A stretch of 64,000 nucleotides of DNA from Pseudidiomarina indica (lineage in GTDB: Bacteria; Pseudomonadota; Gammaproteobacteria; Enterobacterales; Alteromonadaceae), in NCBI RefSeq assembly GCF_900104245.1, contig NZ_FMXN01000004.1, positions 1-64,000 of the forward strand. Direction: 5' to 3'. The position numbers and the translations under genes are program-made. The number at the start of each line of letters is the position of its first letter. Position 1 is the stretch's first letter. The notes below the pieces were generated by a model that saw nothing but the letters and a program-made list of their open reading frames with translations, ran no database searches and was not told the origin of the DNA. Positions 44,514-54,004 of the stretch are shown one piece after another.

Positions 44514-45116
44514 ATGAAACGAGTCATTCAGTATTTATTCAAAGGATTAACGATTTTATTGCCTTTGATCGTCACGCTTGCTCTCGTCTATTGGCTGCTG
44601 GTGACTATTGAAGCATGGCTGCGTCCCTTCTGGGAAGCAATTTTGGGTGCCGAGTATTACATTCCCGGCTTAGCCCTCGCGAGCTTCATGCTCATTGCGA
44701 TACTCATTGGGTTCAGTGCCCGCTGGCGCGTCATTAATTATCTCTGGGCATTACCAGGTCGGATTATGGAACGGATGCCAGTGCTACGAAGCCTGTATAG
44801 CACCATCAACGATGCTTTTGATCTCATGTCCGGCAAAAGCTTTGCGGAAGAATCGGTGGTGATGGTCACCTTGCCGGGTGCCGAAGTCAAACTCATCGGT
44901 ATCGTGACCAAAAAGCCGGGGCTCGGTGATGATCGACTGTCATCATTGTTAGCGGAAGACCACCTTGCAGTCTTCTTACCGATGGCTTATAACGTCGGCG
45001 GCTATATGGTGATTGTCCCACGCAGCTGTGTGGAACCCCTAGAAATGTCCCCCGCAGAGGCCATGCAACTGACCATGAGCGGCGGGCTAAGTAAAAGCCA
45101 GCAACCGACTAAATAA
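44514..45116 (+). CDS. DUF502-family membrane protein
   Basis: 200-aa protein with two N-terminal membrane helices (about 8-32 and 48-72) followed by a soluble domain. The stretch ERMPVLRSLYSTINDAFD and the later LPMAYNVGGYMVIVPRSCVEP are hallmarks of DUF502. Function is not established. It precedes a carboxylesterase gene by 20 nt and may be co-transcribed. Confidence 0.85.
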   Translation: MKRVIQYLFKGLTILLPLIVTLALVYWLLVTIEAWLRPFWEAILGAEYYIPGLALASFMLIAILIGFSARWRVINYLWALPGRIMERMPVLRSLYSTINDAFDLMSGKSFAEESVVMVTLPGAEVKLIGIVTKKPGLGDDRLSSLLAEDHLAVFLPMAYNVGGYMVIVPRSCVEPLEMSPAEAMQLTMSGGLSKSQQPTK

Positions 45117-45136
45117 TTAATGCAATTGGAGCACTC

Positions 45137-45790
45137 ATGCCGTACCTACCTTGTGTTGAAATCGAACCTCAATCCCCCGCCACACATGCGGTTATCTGGC
45201 TGCACGGGCTGGGTGCCGATGGCAATGATTTTGCCCCATTAGTACCGCATTTGACGCCTCCTGCGGCGGTCCGTTTTGTGTTCCCTCATGCCCCCCAATT
45301 ACCGGTGACAGTGAATGGCGGAATGCGGATGCCCGCATGGTATGACATTTTAAGTATGAGCATTGAACGCGAAGTGGATGAGCAGCAATTACGTGCGTCA
45401 GCAGCGGCAGTGCATGATTTAATTCAACGGGAAATTGAGCGAGGCATCCCCGCCGCGAACATTCTTATTGCAGGATTTTCACAAGGGGGTGCAGTGGCCT
45501 ATGAAGCTGCCTTAACCTACCCGCAACGCTTAGCTGGGGTGTTGGCACTGTCTACTTATTTGGCGACTCATACCAGCATTCAACCTCACGCTGCGAATGC
45601 CGATGTGCCGGTATTAGTGCAGCACGGTACCCAGGATCCAGTTGTCCCAGAAAGCTTAGGTCAGCACGCATATCAGTGGTTGTTAGCGCGCAACTACCCT
45701 GCTCAGTACCAGACATTTGCCATGCAGCACCAAGTATGTGGTGAACAAGTGCAGGCGATGAATCAATGGTTTCAACAGGTTCTTGCTTAA
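45137..45790 (+). CDS. Phospholipase/carboxylesterase-type alpha/beta hydrolase
   Basis: 217-aa cytoplasmic esterase of the acyl-protein thioesterase-like group. The oxyanion loop is WLHGLGADGNDF and the nucleophile is in AGFSQGGAVAYEAAL. The acid is in VQHGTQDPVVP. The catalytic His, normally GHxVxxxE, appears to be the H in QHQVCGEQV, so the Gly before His is replaced by Gln. It hydrolyses short acyl esters. The 3' end overlaps the purK 3' end by 4 nt on the opposite strand. Confidence 0.88.
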   Translation: MPYLPCVEIEPQSPATHAVIWLHGLGADGNDFAPLVPHLTPPAAVRFVFPHAPQLPVTVNGGMRMPAWYDILSMSIEREVDEQQLRASAAAVHDLIQREIERGIPAANILIAGFSQGGAVAYEAALTYPQRLAGVLALSTYLATHTSIQPHAANADVPVLVQHGTQDPVVPESLGQHAYQWLLARNYPAQYQTFAMQHQVCGEQVQAMNQWFQQVLA

Positions 45791-46875
45791 TCAGCAAGAA
45801 CCTGAAGCTGTTCAGCCCATTGTTCGACCCATGTCATGGCGGTATCACGATTGGGGGTACGAACGTTGACATGGCCGACCTTACGACCAGGGCGAGGTTC
45901 TTTGTTGTACCAGAAGCACTCAACATCGGGGTGACGCCAAAGTGCATCCGGAATTTGTGCTGCGCCAATCACGTTCAACATCAAGGTTGGCTCTAACCGC
46001 AATAACGGTAGCGGCATATTCGTTAACGCACGAATATGAAGGTCGAACTGACTGCAATTGGCACCGGTCATGGTCCAATGCCCTGAGTTATGAACGCGCG
46101 GTGCAATCTCATTCACCAGCAATTGCACGTCCGAGCCGTCCACCACTACGAAAAACTCGATGGCTAACACACCCACATATTGCAGAGCTTCGGTGAGTTT
46201 CCGAAAGCTTGCTTCTGCTTGTTGTTGTAGGGCATCAGTCACCACATCCATGGCACCTAAGCTATAACTTAAAATGCCGCGGTCGTGCACATTGGTCACT
46301 AACGGATAACAGCAAATACTGCCATCTTGGTTGCGTGCACCAACGAGTGACACTTCTCGCTTAAACGGAATCAACTGTTCCACAATGCCAGGAACTTGTC
46401 CGGCTTGCTGGGCCAGTTCATGGGGATCGGTCGCCATGGTATAGCGCCATTGTCCCTTGCCATCATAGCCTCCCCGTGCCGCTTTAATCACCAACGGTTG
46501 CTCCGCTTGAACTAAAATCTGCTCCAGTTCAGCCGCTGTGGTGAAAGCCTGCCAGGGGGATGTGGGTACACCACACTCGTCGAATAAGGATTTTTCATCG
46601 CGCCGATCGGTTAAGCGCTGAATGCGCTCCGGATCCATCAAAAATTTGGCGCGGGCAGCGGTCATAATATCGGCCGGGATAGCTTCGTGTTCCCAGCTCA
46701 CCACATCAGCCCACTCAATGGCTTGCGTCAGTTTATGAGGTAAATCTAGCTGCGCAGATAAGGGTTTAACGGTGTTGGTGCGCGTACTGAATAACAGGCA
46801 TTCGTGACCATGACGGGTCGCACTGGCGCCCAGCATTTGGCCTAATTGACCATCACCAATAAACAGAATCTTCAT
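45787..46875 (-). CDS. purK: N5-carboxyaminoimidazole ribonucleotide synthase
   Basis: 362-aa ATP-grasp enzyme of purine synthesis, converting AIR, bicarbonate and ATP to N5-CAIR. Family features are the N-terminal [22 protein letters not shown]-grasp Lys in [35 protein letters not shown] and the metal-binding [14 protein letters not shown]. The start overlaps the purE stop by 4 nt, so purE-purK form an operon. Confidence 0.95.
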   Translation of the reverse strand: MKILFIGDGQLGQMLGASATRHGHECLLFSTRTNTVKPLSAQLDLPHKLTQAIEWADVVSWEHEAIPADIMTAARAKFLMDPERIQRLTDRRDEKSLFDECGVPTSPWQAFTTAAELEQILVQAEQPLVIKAARGGYDGKGQWRYTMATDPHELAQQAGQVPGIVEQLIPFKREVSLVGARNQDGSICCYPLVTNVHDRGILSYSLGAMDVVTDALQQQAEASFRKLTEALQYVGVLAIEFFVVVDGSDVQLLVNEIAPRVHNSGHWTMTGANCSQFDLHIRALTNMPLPLLRLEPTLMLNVIGAAQIPDALWRHPDVECFWYNKEPRPGRKVGHVNVRTPNRDTAMTWVEQWAEQLQVLAD

Positions 46876-47366
46876 GATTCAGGCAGCTCGAGTTCTGGGC
46901 CGTTCATGACGGCATCACGCTGTTGCGTACGAAATGCAACCACGCGTTCCCGCACTGAGGCATCGAAGGAACCGATAATTTGTGCAGCGAGTAAACCTGC
47001 GTTTGCAGCACCCGCTGCGCCAATCGCCATAGTTCCCACGGCCACGCCTTTGGGCATTTGTACGATGGATAACAGGCTATCTAGCCCTTTTAAGTGTTGG
47101 CTTGGCACCGGCACACCCAGTACAGGGATCGCGGTAAATGCTGCTAACATGCCTGGCAAGTGAGCTGCACCCCCTGCCCCCGCAATGACCACCGGCACGC
47201 CATCGCGCTCGGCTTGCACCATTGTGCTCTTCAATAAATCTGGGGTACGGTGGGCTGAAACCACTTCTGCACGCCACGCAATTCCCAAATCCTTTAGCAT
47301 TTGGGCAGCATTTTGCATGATGGGCCAATCGGACTGTGAACCCATTAAAATCAACACAGGTGCCAT
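46872..47366 (-). CDS. purE: N5-carboxyaminoimidazole ribonucleotide mutase
   Basis: 164-aa class I PurE, which rearranges N5-CAIR to CAIR. Visible are [26 protein letters not shown] and [28 protein letters not shown] 47366 has GGAG 8 nt upstream; the frame's earlier ATG at 47387 does not. It overlaps purK, whose product it uses. Confidence 0.95.
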   Translation of the reverse strand: MAPVLILMGSQSDWPIMQNAAQMLKDLGIAWRAEVVSAHRTPDLLKSTMVQAERDGVPVVIAGAGGAAHLPGMLAAFTAIPVLGVPVPSQHLKGLDSLLSIVQMPKGVAVGTMAIGAAGAANAGLLAAQIIGSFDASVRERVVAFRTQQRDAVMNGPELELPES

Positions 47367-47426
47367 GATGAATGCTCCATTTTTCAAAGGAGCGAATTGT
47401 AGCTAGGAGACCGCTGCGGTGCAAAT

Positions 47427-48434
47427 TTATTGTACAATTGCTCGCCCTTTGACCACCTGATTGCGTCCTTTTCGCTTGGCTTCGAGCAACGCAAGATCGG
47501 CCACACTAATCCATTCTGACCAACTTTGCTCGCCACGCAACTGGGCCACACCGAGGCTAACCGTGAGCTGCGACGTGGCGTCTTTTCCCTCAAACGGCCG
47601 CTCCGCCACTGCTAAACGGATTTTTTCTGCAACGGTCAATGCTTCGGCGAAAGCCGTTTCAGGCAGTGCCACTAAAAACTCTTCACCTCCCACTCGAAAC
47701 ACATGGTCGTTCACTCGTAACGTTGCTTGCAGGCGTGTCGCTAATTGCTTCAGCATTTGATCACCGTACAAATGACCATGGGTGTCGTTCACTTGTTTAA
47801 AGTGGTCGATATCGAGCAGGATAAGGCTGGCAGGCCGCTGATAGCGGCGGAAATTGTGAATTAACCGGCTTAATACATCGTTCACCTGATGACGGTTTTG
47901 CAAGCCCGTTAAGGTGTCGGTCACCACTAAGCGGTGCAATAACTGTTGCAAGCGCCCGATGGTGGTGGTGAACACACTTCCTAATACTAAAATAATCAGC
48001 AGTGCTGCCATCATGCGCCACGCATGCTCCAGTGGCAGGACTAGGAATCCAGCAATGCTGACCACTAGCGTGGCCACACTGGCCACCGCGATCGCAACCC
48101 AACCTTTGAATAAAAAGTAACTGATAGCGAGTAGTGGAAACACCCAATAAACCGCAAGGGTGCCATGATATTGCAGTAATGAAATCACCAAGGCACTGAG
48201 CAGCAGCACAATACTGAAGCGACATGATTCCGGCATCGGGCGCCGCCAATACAACGCGGCGAGTACCAACAATACCGCGCCCACTACGACAAAGACGATG
48301 GCTTGCCGTAAATGGCCGGTCCAAAATCCCGGCACTGCCAGTAACAACGAGGCGATCCCCACGGCAATCACCATGTTACGAGGCATCACCCCCTGAAAGT
48401 CATCCATCATTCCATTGACTGTGGTTCTCGCCAT
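47427..48434 (-). CDS. Membrane diguanylate cyclase
   Basis: 335-aa protein with about six membrane helices in residues 18-165 and a C-terminal GGDEF domain (DTLTGLQNRHQVNDVL, LLDIDHFKQVNDTHGH, active site RVGGEEFLVALP). An RxxD inhibitory site five residues before GGEEF is not apparent. It should synthesise c-di-GMP from two GTP. The sensory membrane block resembles the generic multi-helix type and gives no ligand clue. Monocistronic. Confidence 0.87.
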   Translation of the reverse strand: MARTTVNGMMDDFQGVMPRNMVIAVGIASLLLAVPGFWTGHLRQAIVFVVVGAVLLVLAALYWRRPMPESCRFSIVLLLSALVISLLQYHGTLAVYWVFPLLAISYFLFKGWVAIAVASVATLVVSIAGFLVLPLEHAWRMMAALLIILVLGSVFTTTIGRLQQLLHRLVVTDTLTGLQNRHQVNDVLSRLIHNFRRYQRPASLILLDIDHFKQVNDTHGHLYGDQMLKQLATRLQATLRVNDHVFRVGGEEFLVALPETAFAEALTVAEKIRLAVAERPFEGKDATSQLTVSLGVAQLRGEQSWSEWISVADLALLEAKRKGRNQVVKGRAIVQ

Positions 48435-48558
48435 AGCCTTGCACCCTGCTTCCCAAAATTACAAATGGATATTTTTCGTTCAAATTAACTGCAACTCGTA
48501 GGAATAGCAACTTGTTTACGGCATAATAAATGCTATCGAAAGCGAAGGAGTGATCGTA

Positions 48559-49107
48559 ATGTTGATGAAAGCTGACCAAAGTTTATTGGTAATTATTGAT
48601 GTGCAAACCAAATTAGCGCCTGTGATTCATCAAAGCGATAAGCTCATCGCTCGCATGCGCTGGCTGGGTGAAATTGCCAATGAATTGGACGTGCCGGTGC
48701 TGGTCACCGAGCAGTATCCTAAAGGGCTCGGCATTAGCGTGGATGATTTGGAAGGCGTCATTACCAATGCCCAGGTCATCGAAAAAATGCACTTCAGTGC
48801 GGTGCAAGAACCCAACTTCATGACCGCGATGACCGATATCAATCGGCCGCAAATTCTATTGATGGGGATGGAAGCGCACGTTTGTATCTTACAAACAGCA
48901 CTGGATTTATTAGCCGATGACTACCAAGTATTTGTGGTTGAGGATGCGGTTGGATCACGTCGTGATAGCGATAAACAAGCAGCGCTCAAACGCTTACGTC
49001 AAGCGGGTGCGGTGATTGTGTCAACAGAAATGGCTGCCTATGAGTGGTTATTTAAATCAGGCACCGATCAATTCCGCCATATCACCAAAAACTGGATTCG
49101 TGGTTAA
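48559..49107 (+). CDS. Isochorismatase-family hydrolase (YcaC-like)
   Basis: 182-aa cysteine hydrolase. The triad is visible as the Asp in VIIDVQTKLAP, Lys in VIEKMHFSAV and the Cys in GMEAHVCILQTALDL; the EAHVC motif is the YcaC subgroup form. Substrates in this group are varied and often unknown. The start at 48559 has AAGGAG 8 nt upstream; the three upstream codons in the open frame are excluded. Confidence 0.87.
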   Translation: MLMKADQSLLVIIDVQTKLAPVIHQSDKLIARMRWLGEIANELDVPVLVTEQYPKGLGISVDDLEGVITNAQVIEKMHFSAVQEPNFMTAMTDINRPQILLMGMEAHVCILQTALDLLADDYQVFVVEDAVGSRRDSDKQAALKRLRQAGAVIVSTEMAAYEWLFKSGTDQFRHITKNWIRG

Positions 49108-49136
49108 ATATTCTGCAAAAGTTAACCAAACTTTAA

Positions 49137-49164
49137 TTGACAGCAGAATGGATCAGCGTATACT
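49137..49164 (+). promoter_or_regulatory. Sigma-70 promoter of the cold-shock gene
   Basis: TTGACA (49137-49142), 16-nt spacer, TATACT (49159-49164). Transcription would start near 49171, giving a 5' leader of about 140 nt before the csp ATG. Such a long leader is the usual layout for cold-inducible csp mRNAs, in which it controls stability and translation. Confidence 0.7.
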
Positions 49165-49309
49165 GAGCGTCGCTAGAAAAATTCGGCTGTCTAATTGTGG
49201 CCTGTTACGAAGTCAATTGCTGTACCTCGTTTTGTAAGTCCCCAAGTAATACACGTAATTTTTATTAGCAATACCCTAGATTTTCACATGCACTACGAGG
49301 AATCACAGC

Positions 49310-49516
49310 ATGTCTACAGTAACTGGTAAAGTTAAATTCTTTAACGAAGCTAAAGGCTTCGGTTTCATCGAGCAAGAGCAAGGCGCAGACGTATTCGTAC
49401 ATTTCAGCGCTATTCAGTCTGACGGTTTCAAAACCTTAGCTGAAGGCCAAACTGTTCAATTCACTATCGAGCAAGGCCCTAAAGGCCCACAAGCTTCTAA
49501 CGTCGTTCCTATGTAA
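49310..49516 (+). CDS. Cold-shock domain RNA-binding protein
   Basis: 68-aa OB-fold protein with RNP1 (AKGFGFIEQ) and RNP2 (VFVHFSAI). It begins [17 protein letters not shown] and fits the CspA/CspE group. Members bind single-stranded RNA/DNA and melt RNA structure. It is preceded by GAGGAA 10 nt before the ATG and a ~140-nt leader, and followed by a strong terminator. Which csp paralogue it is cannot be decided. Confidence 0.95.
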   Translation: MSTVTGKVKFFNEAKGFGFIEQEQGADVFVHFSAIQSDGFKTLAEGQTVQFTIEQGPKGPQASNVVPM

Positions 49517-49543
49517 TCGACGTTTCTTCTAGCGAAGAATTCC

Positions 49544-49572
49544 AAAAAGCCGCTCATCCGAGCGGCTTTTTT
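49544..49572. terminator. Bidirectional terminator between csp and cysE
   Basis: AGCCGCT / AGCGGCT stem with a 6-nt loop, A5 upstream and T7 downstream. The cysE stop at 49554 lies within the stem, so the hairpin overlaps the end of its coding region. Confidence 0.8.
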
Positions 49573-50330
49573 TGTTCCTCTTGCAAGAAATCCATGTCAT
49601 CCAAATCAACATCAGGAATTTCTTCACACACGTTACCCCCCAGCTGATTCACTGCTGAGCACAACTCGGTGACTTTTTCATCGAGCAATTGCACATGGTC
49701 TAACATGCGGCCAATCGCTGTTGCGACTGGGTCTGGATTATCTGCAGAAATAGCATACGCATCGAAACCATACTGCTTCGCCATTTCTTCCCGTCGTTTC
49801 GCCACTTCCTCACTCATTGCACTACGGGCAACTCGTGCAGGGATGCCGACAACCGTGGTACTTGCAGGGACATCCTTCACGACCACCGCATTTGAGCCAA
49901 TCCGTGCGTTTTCGCCAACGACAATGGGCCCCAACACTTTGGCGCCTGCTCCAATCACCACACCGTCACACAAGGTTGGATGGCGTTTGCCTTGATTCCA
50001 ACTGGTGCCTCCTAAGGTGACCCCGTGATAGATAGTAACATCGTCGCCAATTTCAGCGGTTTCGCCAATCACCACGCCCATGCCATGGTCAATAAAGAAG
50101 CGCCGCCCAATTTTCGCGCCTGGATGAATTTCAATCCCGGTGAGCCAGCGCGAAAACGTGGATAACCAGCGCGCCAACCAAAACCAACGACAACGCCACA
50201 GTCGGTGACTGATGCGATGCCACCAAATGGCATGTAAACCAGGATAAGTCGTTAATACTTCAAACGTATTGCGTGCTGCAGGGTCGCGTGCAAACACACT
50301 TTTGATATCTTCTCTAATGCGTTGAAACAT
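49554..50330 (-). CDS. cysE: Serine O-acetyltransferase
   Basis: 258-aa CysE. It makes O-acetylserine from serine and acetyl-CoA, the precursor of cysteine. The left-handed beta-helix hexapeptide repeats run from [11 protein letters not shown] to [14 protein letters not shown]. Catalytic residues lie in [19 protein letters not shown] and [15 protein letters not shown]. It is shorter at the N-terminus than E. coli CysE and closer to the EpsC-like form. It has an acidic C-terminal tail ([13 protein letters not shown]) beyond the usual end. The product feeds sulfur assimilation. Confidence 0.92.
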   Translation of the reverse strand: MFQRIREDIKSVFARDPAARNTFEVLTTYPGLHAIWWHRISHRLWRCRWFWLARWLSTFSRWLTGIEIHPGAKIGRRFFIDHGMGVVIGETAEIGDDVTIYHGVTLGGTSWNQGKRHPTLCDGVVIGAGAKVLGPIVVGENARIGSNAVVVKDVPASTTVVGIPARVARSAMSEEVAKRREEMAKQYGFDAYAISADNPDPVATAIGRMLDHVQLLDEKVTELCSAVNQLGGNVCEEIPDVDLDDMDFLQEEQKKPLG

Positions 50331-50516
50331 GAATCGATTTGCCTAATGGGTCCGACAACAAACGGCTATTATATCAATAACTGCTTATGGTTGCGTTAAT
50401 TCACTAAGAAAAAGCGGTTAAAAACACATCCACCAATTGACCTGACGACTCACTCGTGGCTAAGGTGGGGAGGTGATAAATAATAACCATAAAACACCAC
50501 AACCAAGGAAATCATT

Positions 50517-51791
50517 ATGCGTCATTTACTTGCGCTCTCTATCGCACTTGGCTTCAGCGCCAGTGCTCATGCCGATACGCTGATTTATGCCGGCACCCTC
50601 ATTGATGGAACCCCCACGGCTCCGCAAAAAAATATGACCGTCGTTGTTGCAGACGGCACGATCAAAGCCATCGAGCGAGGTTTTAAAATACCTTCCAGCA
50701 CCGATGTGGTGATTGATCGCCGTGATGGCACCGTCATGCCCGGGTTTATTGACATGCACACCCATTTAACCTCCCAGTTGGGCCCTGGTAGCTATTTGCA
50801 TCGTTATGTTAAAAGTGCTGCGGATGTCACCCTAGATGCGGTTCACTTTGCGGAAAAAACCCTCATGGCTGGCTTTACCACGGTTCGTGACCTTGGTGAT
50901 GCGTACGATGCCAGTATTGCGCTGCGAAATGCCATCAATGCCGGCAAAGTCATTGGGCCGCGTATTTATACCGCAGGGAAATCTCTCGCCACCACCGGCG
51001 GCCATGCCGACCCCACCAATGGCGCCCGCCCCGATCTGTTTGCTCCTCCAACACCAGCACAGGGCGTATTGGATGGACCTTATGAAGCACGACAAGCCGT
51101 GCGAGCTCGCTATCAGGATGGGGCTGACCTGATTAAGTTAACCGTTACCGGCGGCGTATTAAGTGTGGCGAAAAGCGGACATAACCCGCAGTTTATGGCC
51201 GATGAACTTGAAGCCATTGTCACCACGGCACGTGATTATGAAATGAAAGTAACGGTGCATGCCCATGGTAAGGAAGGCATGCTCCGCGCCATTGCCGCAG
51301 GTGTTGACTCCATTGAACACGGCACTTACATGGATGAAGAAGTAATGGCAGCCATGATTAAACATGATGTTTACTACGTGCCGACCATTACTGCCGGGCG
51401 TTCGGTGGCGGACCGCGCTAAAATCGATGGGTTTTTCCCTGACTTAGTCCGCCCGAAGGCAGCTGCCATTGGTCCACAAATTCAGCAAACCTTTGCCCAA
51501 GCCTATCAAGCCGGCGTTAAAATCGCATTTGGGACGGACGCTGGGGTGTTTGACCACGGCGAGAACTACCGTGAGTTTATTTATATGGTGGAAGCAGGCA
51601 TGCCACCGCTCGAAGCAATTCGAAGTGCCACGGCTGAGGCTGCGAAACTCTTAGGAGATTCGAGCATCGGCACGCTAACGGTAGGTAAACGTGCCGATTT
51701 AGTGGCGGTCGAGGGCAACCCTCTTGAGGATATTCAACGGCTTGCCCACGTCAATTTCGTCATGAAAGACGGAACAATCTACAAACAATAA
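50517..51791 (+). CDS. Secreted amidohydrolase (imidazolonepropionase/prolidase-like)
   Basis: 424-aa protein with a signal peptide ([19 protein letters not shown]). Metal and catalytic motifs are [11 protein letters not shown], the Lys in [32 protein letters not shown] and [11 protein letters not shown]. It belongs to the same wide group as the amidohydrolase at 4811-6070; relatives include Xaa-Pro and Xaa-Arg dipeptidases of marine bacteria. It probably degrades peptides or cyclic amides in the periplasm. Monocistronic, with AAGGAAATC before the start. Confidence 0.88.
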   Translation: MRHLLALSIALGFSASAHADTLIYAGTLIDGTPTAPQKNMTVVVADGTIKAIERGFKIPSSTDVVIDRRDGTVMPGFIDMHTHLTSQLGPGSYLHRYVKSAADVTLDAVHFAEKTLMAGFTTVRDLGDAYDASIALRNAINAGKVIGPRIYTAGKSLATTGGHADPTNGARPDLFAPPTPAQGVLDGPYEARQAVRARYQDGADLIKLTVTGGVLSVAKSGHNPQFMADELEAIVTTARDYEMKVTVHAHGKEGMLRAIAAGVDSIEHGTYMDEEVMAAMIKHDVYYVPTITAGRSVADRAKIDGFFPDLVRPKAAAIGPQIQQTFAQAYQAGVKIAFGTDAGVFDHGENYREFIYMVEAGMPPLEAIRSATAEAAKLLGDSSIGTLTVGKRADLVAVEGNPLEDIQRLAHVNFVMKDGTIYKQ

Positions 51792-51792
51792 C

Positions 51793-52263
51793 TTACGCAA
51801 AGTCCTTCAGGAGCTGGTTGACGTCACGCAAAATGATTTCTTCCAGCTCTTTTTCATACCCTTCGCGCTCACGGTCCATTTTTCGAATTTCGGCTTTAGG
51901 GTACGTATTACGAGCCTCATGGGTTGGCATATGTTTAATCCGCTCATACATATCATGGATTGCCGGATATTTTTGAGCATAACCCGCTGAGGTCGATTCA
52001 ACCCGTAAATCGAGCAGCACGACTAAGCGAATCGCCCCTTCTGACAGCGGGCATTGCCCCTGCGCCATTGCTTTAGCGATGGTAACTATGCTTTCGTGCA
52101 ACCTCTCATTACGCTTGGCGAGCGCTTCATCACGTACTTGGTTCTGTTTTTTCAATAAGGCGAATAAGCGGCCTGCATAAAATGCGAGCCCCACAATAAT
52201 GAGGATGCCCAACACCAGCAATCCCCATAGCCACATTGGCATTGTTGTTGTTGCTTCAATCAT
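51793..52263 (-). CDS. DUF2489-family membrane-anchored protein
   Basis: 156-aa protein with one N-terminal helix (MWLWGLLVLGILIIVGLAFYA) and a charged cytoplasmic part, matching DUF2489 (AKAMAQGQCPLSEGAIRLVVLLD, HMPTHEARNTYPKAEIRKMDRERE). It follows yihI, whose stop lies inside its start region (ATGATTGA), so translation is coupled. ATG 52263 has GAGG six nt upstream; ATG 52266 is the alternative. No established function; the yihI link suggests a role around ribosome assembly or the envelope. Confidence 0.82.
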   Translation of the reverse strand: MIEATTTMPMWLWGLLVLGILIIVGLAFYAGRLFALLKKQNQVRDEALAKRNERLHESIVTIAKAMAQGQCPLSEGAIRLVVLLDLRVESTSAGYAQKYPAIHDMYERIKHMPTHEARNTYPKAEIRKMDREREGYEKELEEIILRDVNQLLKDFA

Positions 52264-52735
52264 CATCTTCCTCGTCGTCCTCGTCGTCATCTAAATCGAG
52301 GCCTAATTGGTCCGCCAACTCAGCAAAACGCTCCGTGCATTCGTCCACATAGGCTTGTTCCGCGTCTGTCAGAGGGATCTCCTGATCAATTTTATCCAAG
52401 AGTTCGTGCAAGCGCGCGTCATTCTCCAGCGCTTGCAGCTCTGCATACGCAGCATCCTGCGCCAACAACGGCTTGCTTTCGGTGGTTGTCTCCAACGTGA
52501 CTAGAGGAATAGGCTTCTTGCTACCATGCCGTGGGTCTTGCGATGCAGGATGAGAGTTCCGCCCTGCCGACTGTTGCCCCATATTCGGGTTAAATCGGCT
52601 ACCCGGCTGATGCCCTTTTGATTTGCGAATTGCTTTACCCGAACTGGGCTTGCCCTTCGGGGTCTCCCAAGGTTTCTTATCAGCTTTAGAGGGGGCAAGG
52701 GGGCCCGTTTTACGAGATTTTTTGACGCGTGTCAT
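52256..52735 (-). CDS. yihI: YihI, Der GTPase-activating protein
   Basis: 159-aa protein with a strongly basic, disordered N-terminus (MTRVKKSRKTGPLAP, HQPGSRFN) and a conserved C-terminal part (RLHELLDKIDQEIPLTDAEQ, YVDECTERFAELADQLGL), ending in a run of Asp/Glu. YihI binds the ribosome-assembly GTPase Der and stimulates its GTPase, acting as a brake on 50S maturation. The start at 52735 fits the family; 18 upstream codons lack support. Next to it lies a csrC-like non-coding stretch, as in E. coli. Confidence 0.9.
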   Translation of the reverse strand: MTRVKKSRKTGPLAPSKADKKPWETPKGKPSSGKAIRKSKGHQPGSRFNPNMGQQSAGRNSHPASQDPRHGSKKPIPLVTLETTTESKPLLAQDAAYAELQALENDARLHELLDKIDQEIPLTDAEQAYVDECTERFAELADQLGLDLDDDEDDEEDDD

Positions 52736-52825
52736 GTCCGTGTTCCAGCACAAGTAGTGGGTATTGAATGGCAGCATGCCATCATTCATTTATGAGAGCA
52801 TAGTGTAACTGATCGTGCGGGCAAT

Positions 52826-52850
52826 AAAAAAGGCGATGTTGCCATCGCCT
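52826..52850 (-). terminator. Intrinsic terminator, minus strand, upstream of yihI
   Basis: GGCGATG / CATCGCC stem with a 4-nt loop followed on the minus strand by TTTTTTATT. No annotated gene ends here, which implies an unlisted transcript from the right. Confidence 0.8.
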
Positions 52851-53085
52851 GATTTATTCTCATCTCTTCACACAGCGCACGTGCGATTTCGAGAACGGTT
52901 GTCACATCTTCCTTGTTTTAAATTATAACGTCCGTGAGAGATTTTATTATTATTGTTATTAGTTAAGCGCATTAACCAAGCTCTGTTGTTATTATTGTGC
53001 TGGTTAATTTTGGCCTCCTGGCCATGTTCTTATTCCCTGGATTATTACGATACTTCCTAAACAAACCCTTATTTGATAAGGGCTG
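52826..53085 (-). ncRNA. Candidate CsrA-sequestering small RNA (csrC-like)
   Basis: The 525-bp gap before yihI contains no credible gene but holds a transcription-unit layout on the minus strand. It has a 5' hairpin CCCTTAT-TTG-ATAAGGG (53066-53082, written as the plus strand) and several GGA motifs. One is a perfect CsrA-type stem-loop, TGGCC-AGGA-GGCCA (53011-53024), with AGGA exposed in the loop. A strong terminator closes the unit (GGCGATG/CATCGCC then T6, 52826-52848). E. coli csrC occupies the same place beside yihI and yihA. Only about six GGA motifs are visible, fewer than in E. coli CsrB or CsrC. Ends are approximate. Confidence 0.45.
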
Positions 53086-53143
53086 CATATAATCCGATGG
53101 CATTCAGAGTACTGATTCGTAGCAAATTATCAATGATTATTAT

Positions 53144-53169
53144 GTTATAAGCAAGTCACTTCTTATAAC
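53144..53169. promoter_or_regulatory. Inverted repeat resembling a GacA/UvrY box upstream of the csrC-like RNA
   Basis: GTTATAAG and CTTATAAC are perfect 8-nt arms separated by 10 nt. On the minus strand, TATAAG-N6-CTTGCT within it approximates the TGTAAG-N6-CTTACA box bound by GacA/UvrY regulators at Csr/Rsm RNA genes. It lies about 70 nt before the proposed RNA start. Confidence 0.35.
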
Positions 53170-53232
53170 CATTTTACTCAAGCTGCTGAATCCCGTGCTA
53201 TTTCACTTCATTTTTTTGCAACAAAAAATTAA

Positions 53233-53258
53233 AAAGGCAGCCGAAGCTGCCTTTTAGT
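53233..53258 (-). terminator. Terminator of the cytochrome c4 gene
   Basis: AAAAAGGCAGC-CGAA-GCTGCCTTTT; on the minus strand the stem is followed by TTTTTAATTTTTT, directly after the stop codon. Confidence 0.85.
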
Positions 53259-53261
53259 GGA

Positions 53262-53888
53262 TTAATACAATCCTTGAATATACTGCGACAGAATTTCAAT
53301 GTCTTTGTCAGTGAGTTTCGCTGCAACGTCGCGCATCATGCCATTGAGGTCATTCTGACGCTCTCCGCTGCGGAAACGCTCAAGCTGTTGCTTGGTGTAA
53401 GCTGCGCTCTGACCTGAAATATCAGGGAAGTTTGCTAACGCCATGCCATCACCGCGAGGACCGTGACAAGCTGCACATGCTGCAATACCGCGTGCTTCAT
53501 CGCCACCGATAAATAACTTTTGACCTTCGGCAATGACGTCTTCTGGAGCGCTACCTGGTGACATTTCTTGCGCTGCAAAGAATGCCGCTAAGTCTGCCAT
53601 ATCTTGCTCGCTTAACATCATCACTTGCCCTTGCATGATAGGATCAGCACGACCTTGCTCACCGCCTGTTTCAGCAGCTAATTTATAATCTTTTAGCTGT
53701 TTGAACAGGTAACTTTCATGCTGGCCAGCAATTTTAGGGTACATATCTAACGGCGAGTTGCCATCAGGGCCGTGACACGCCGCACAAACAGCTGATTTTT
53801 GCTGCCCTGCTTCGGCGTTACCTGTTGCTGCCATGGCAATACCTGTTAAGCCTAAGTACAGGCCTACGAACATTGCGATTTTTTTCAT
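53262..53888 (-). CDS. Cytochrome c4 (di-haem)
   Basis: 208-aa periplasmic cytochrome with signal peptide MKKIAMFVGLYLGLTGIAMA and two haem domains: CAACHGPDGNSPL near residue 34 and CAACHGPRGDGMAL near residue 135. Each domain is followed by a P-x-x-x-G-Q stretch, with Met ligands further on. It shuttles electrons from the bc1 complex to cbb3-type oxidases. In many gammaproteobacteria c4 sits next to engB, as here. The start at 53888 is set by the signal peptide. Confidence 0.92.
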   Translation of the reverse strand: MKKIAMFVGLYLGLTGIAMAATGNAEAGQQKSAVCAACHGPDGNSPLDMYPKIAGQHESYLFKQLKDYKLAAETGGEQGRADPIMQGQVMMLSEQDMADLAAFFAAQEMSPGSAPEDVIAEGQKLFIGGDEARGIAACAACHGPRGDGMALANFPDISGQSAAYTKQQLERFRSGERQNDLNGMMRDVAAKLTDKDIEILSQYIQGLY

Positions 53889-54004
53889 GATCGATATCTC
53901 TGCTCTGGGAAATTGTGACACACGCTATTTTACACAAAAGTTGTAAGGATTAAACGTCTATTCGTGCTACTATGTGCTTTCTGATGAGGTCACACAGCAT
54001 TTTT

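Noticed and set aside
52786-52905. 39-codon minus-strand frame with AAGGAAG before a GTG, within the csrC-like region
   Set aside because: It reads straight through the strong terminator stem and has no recognisable protein character; the RNA interpretation explains the site better.
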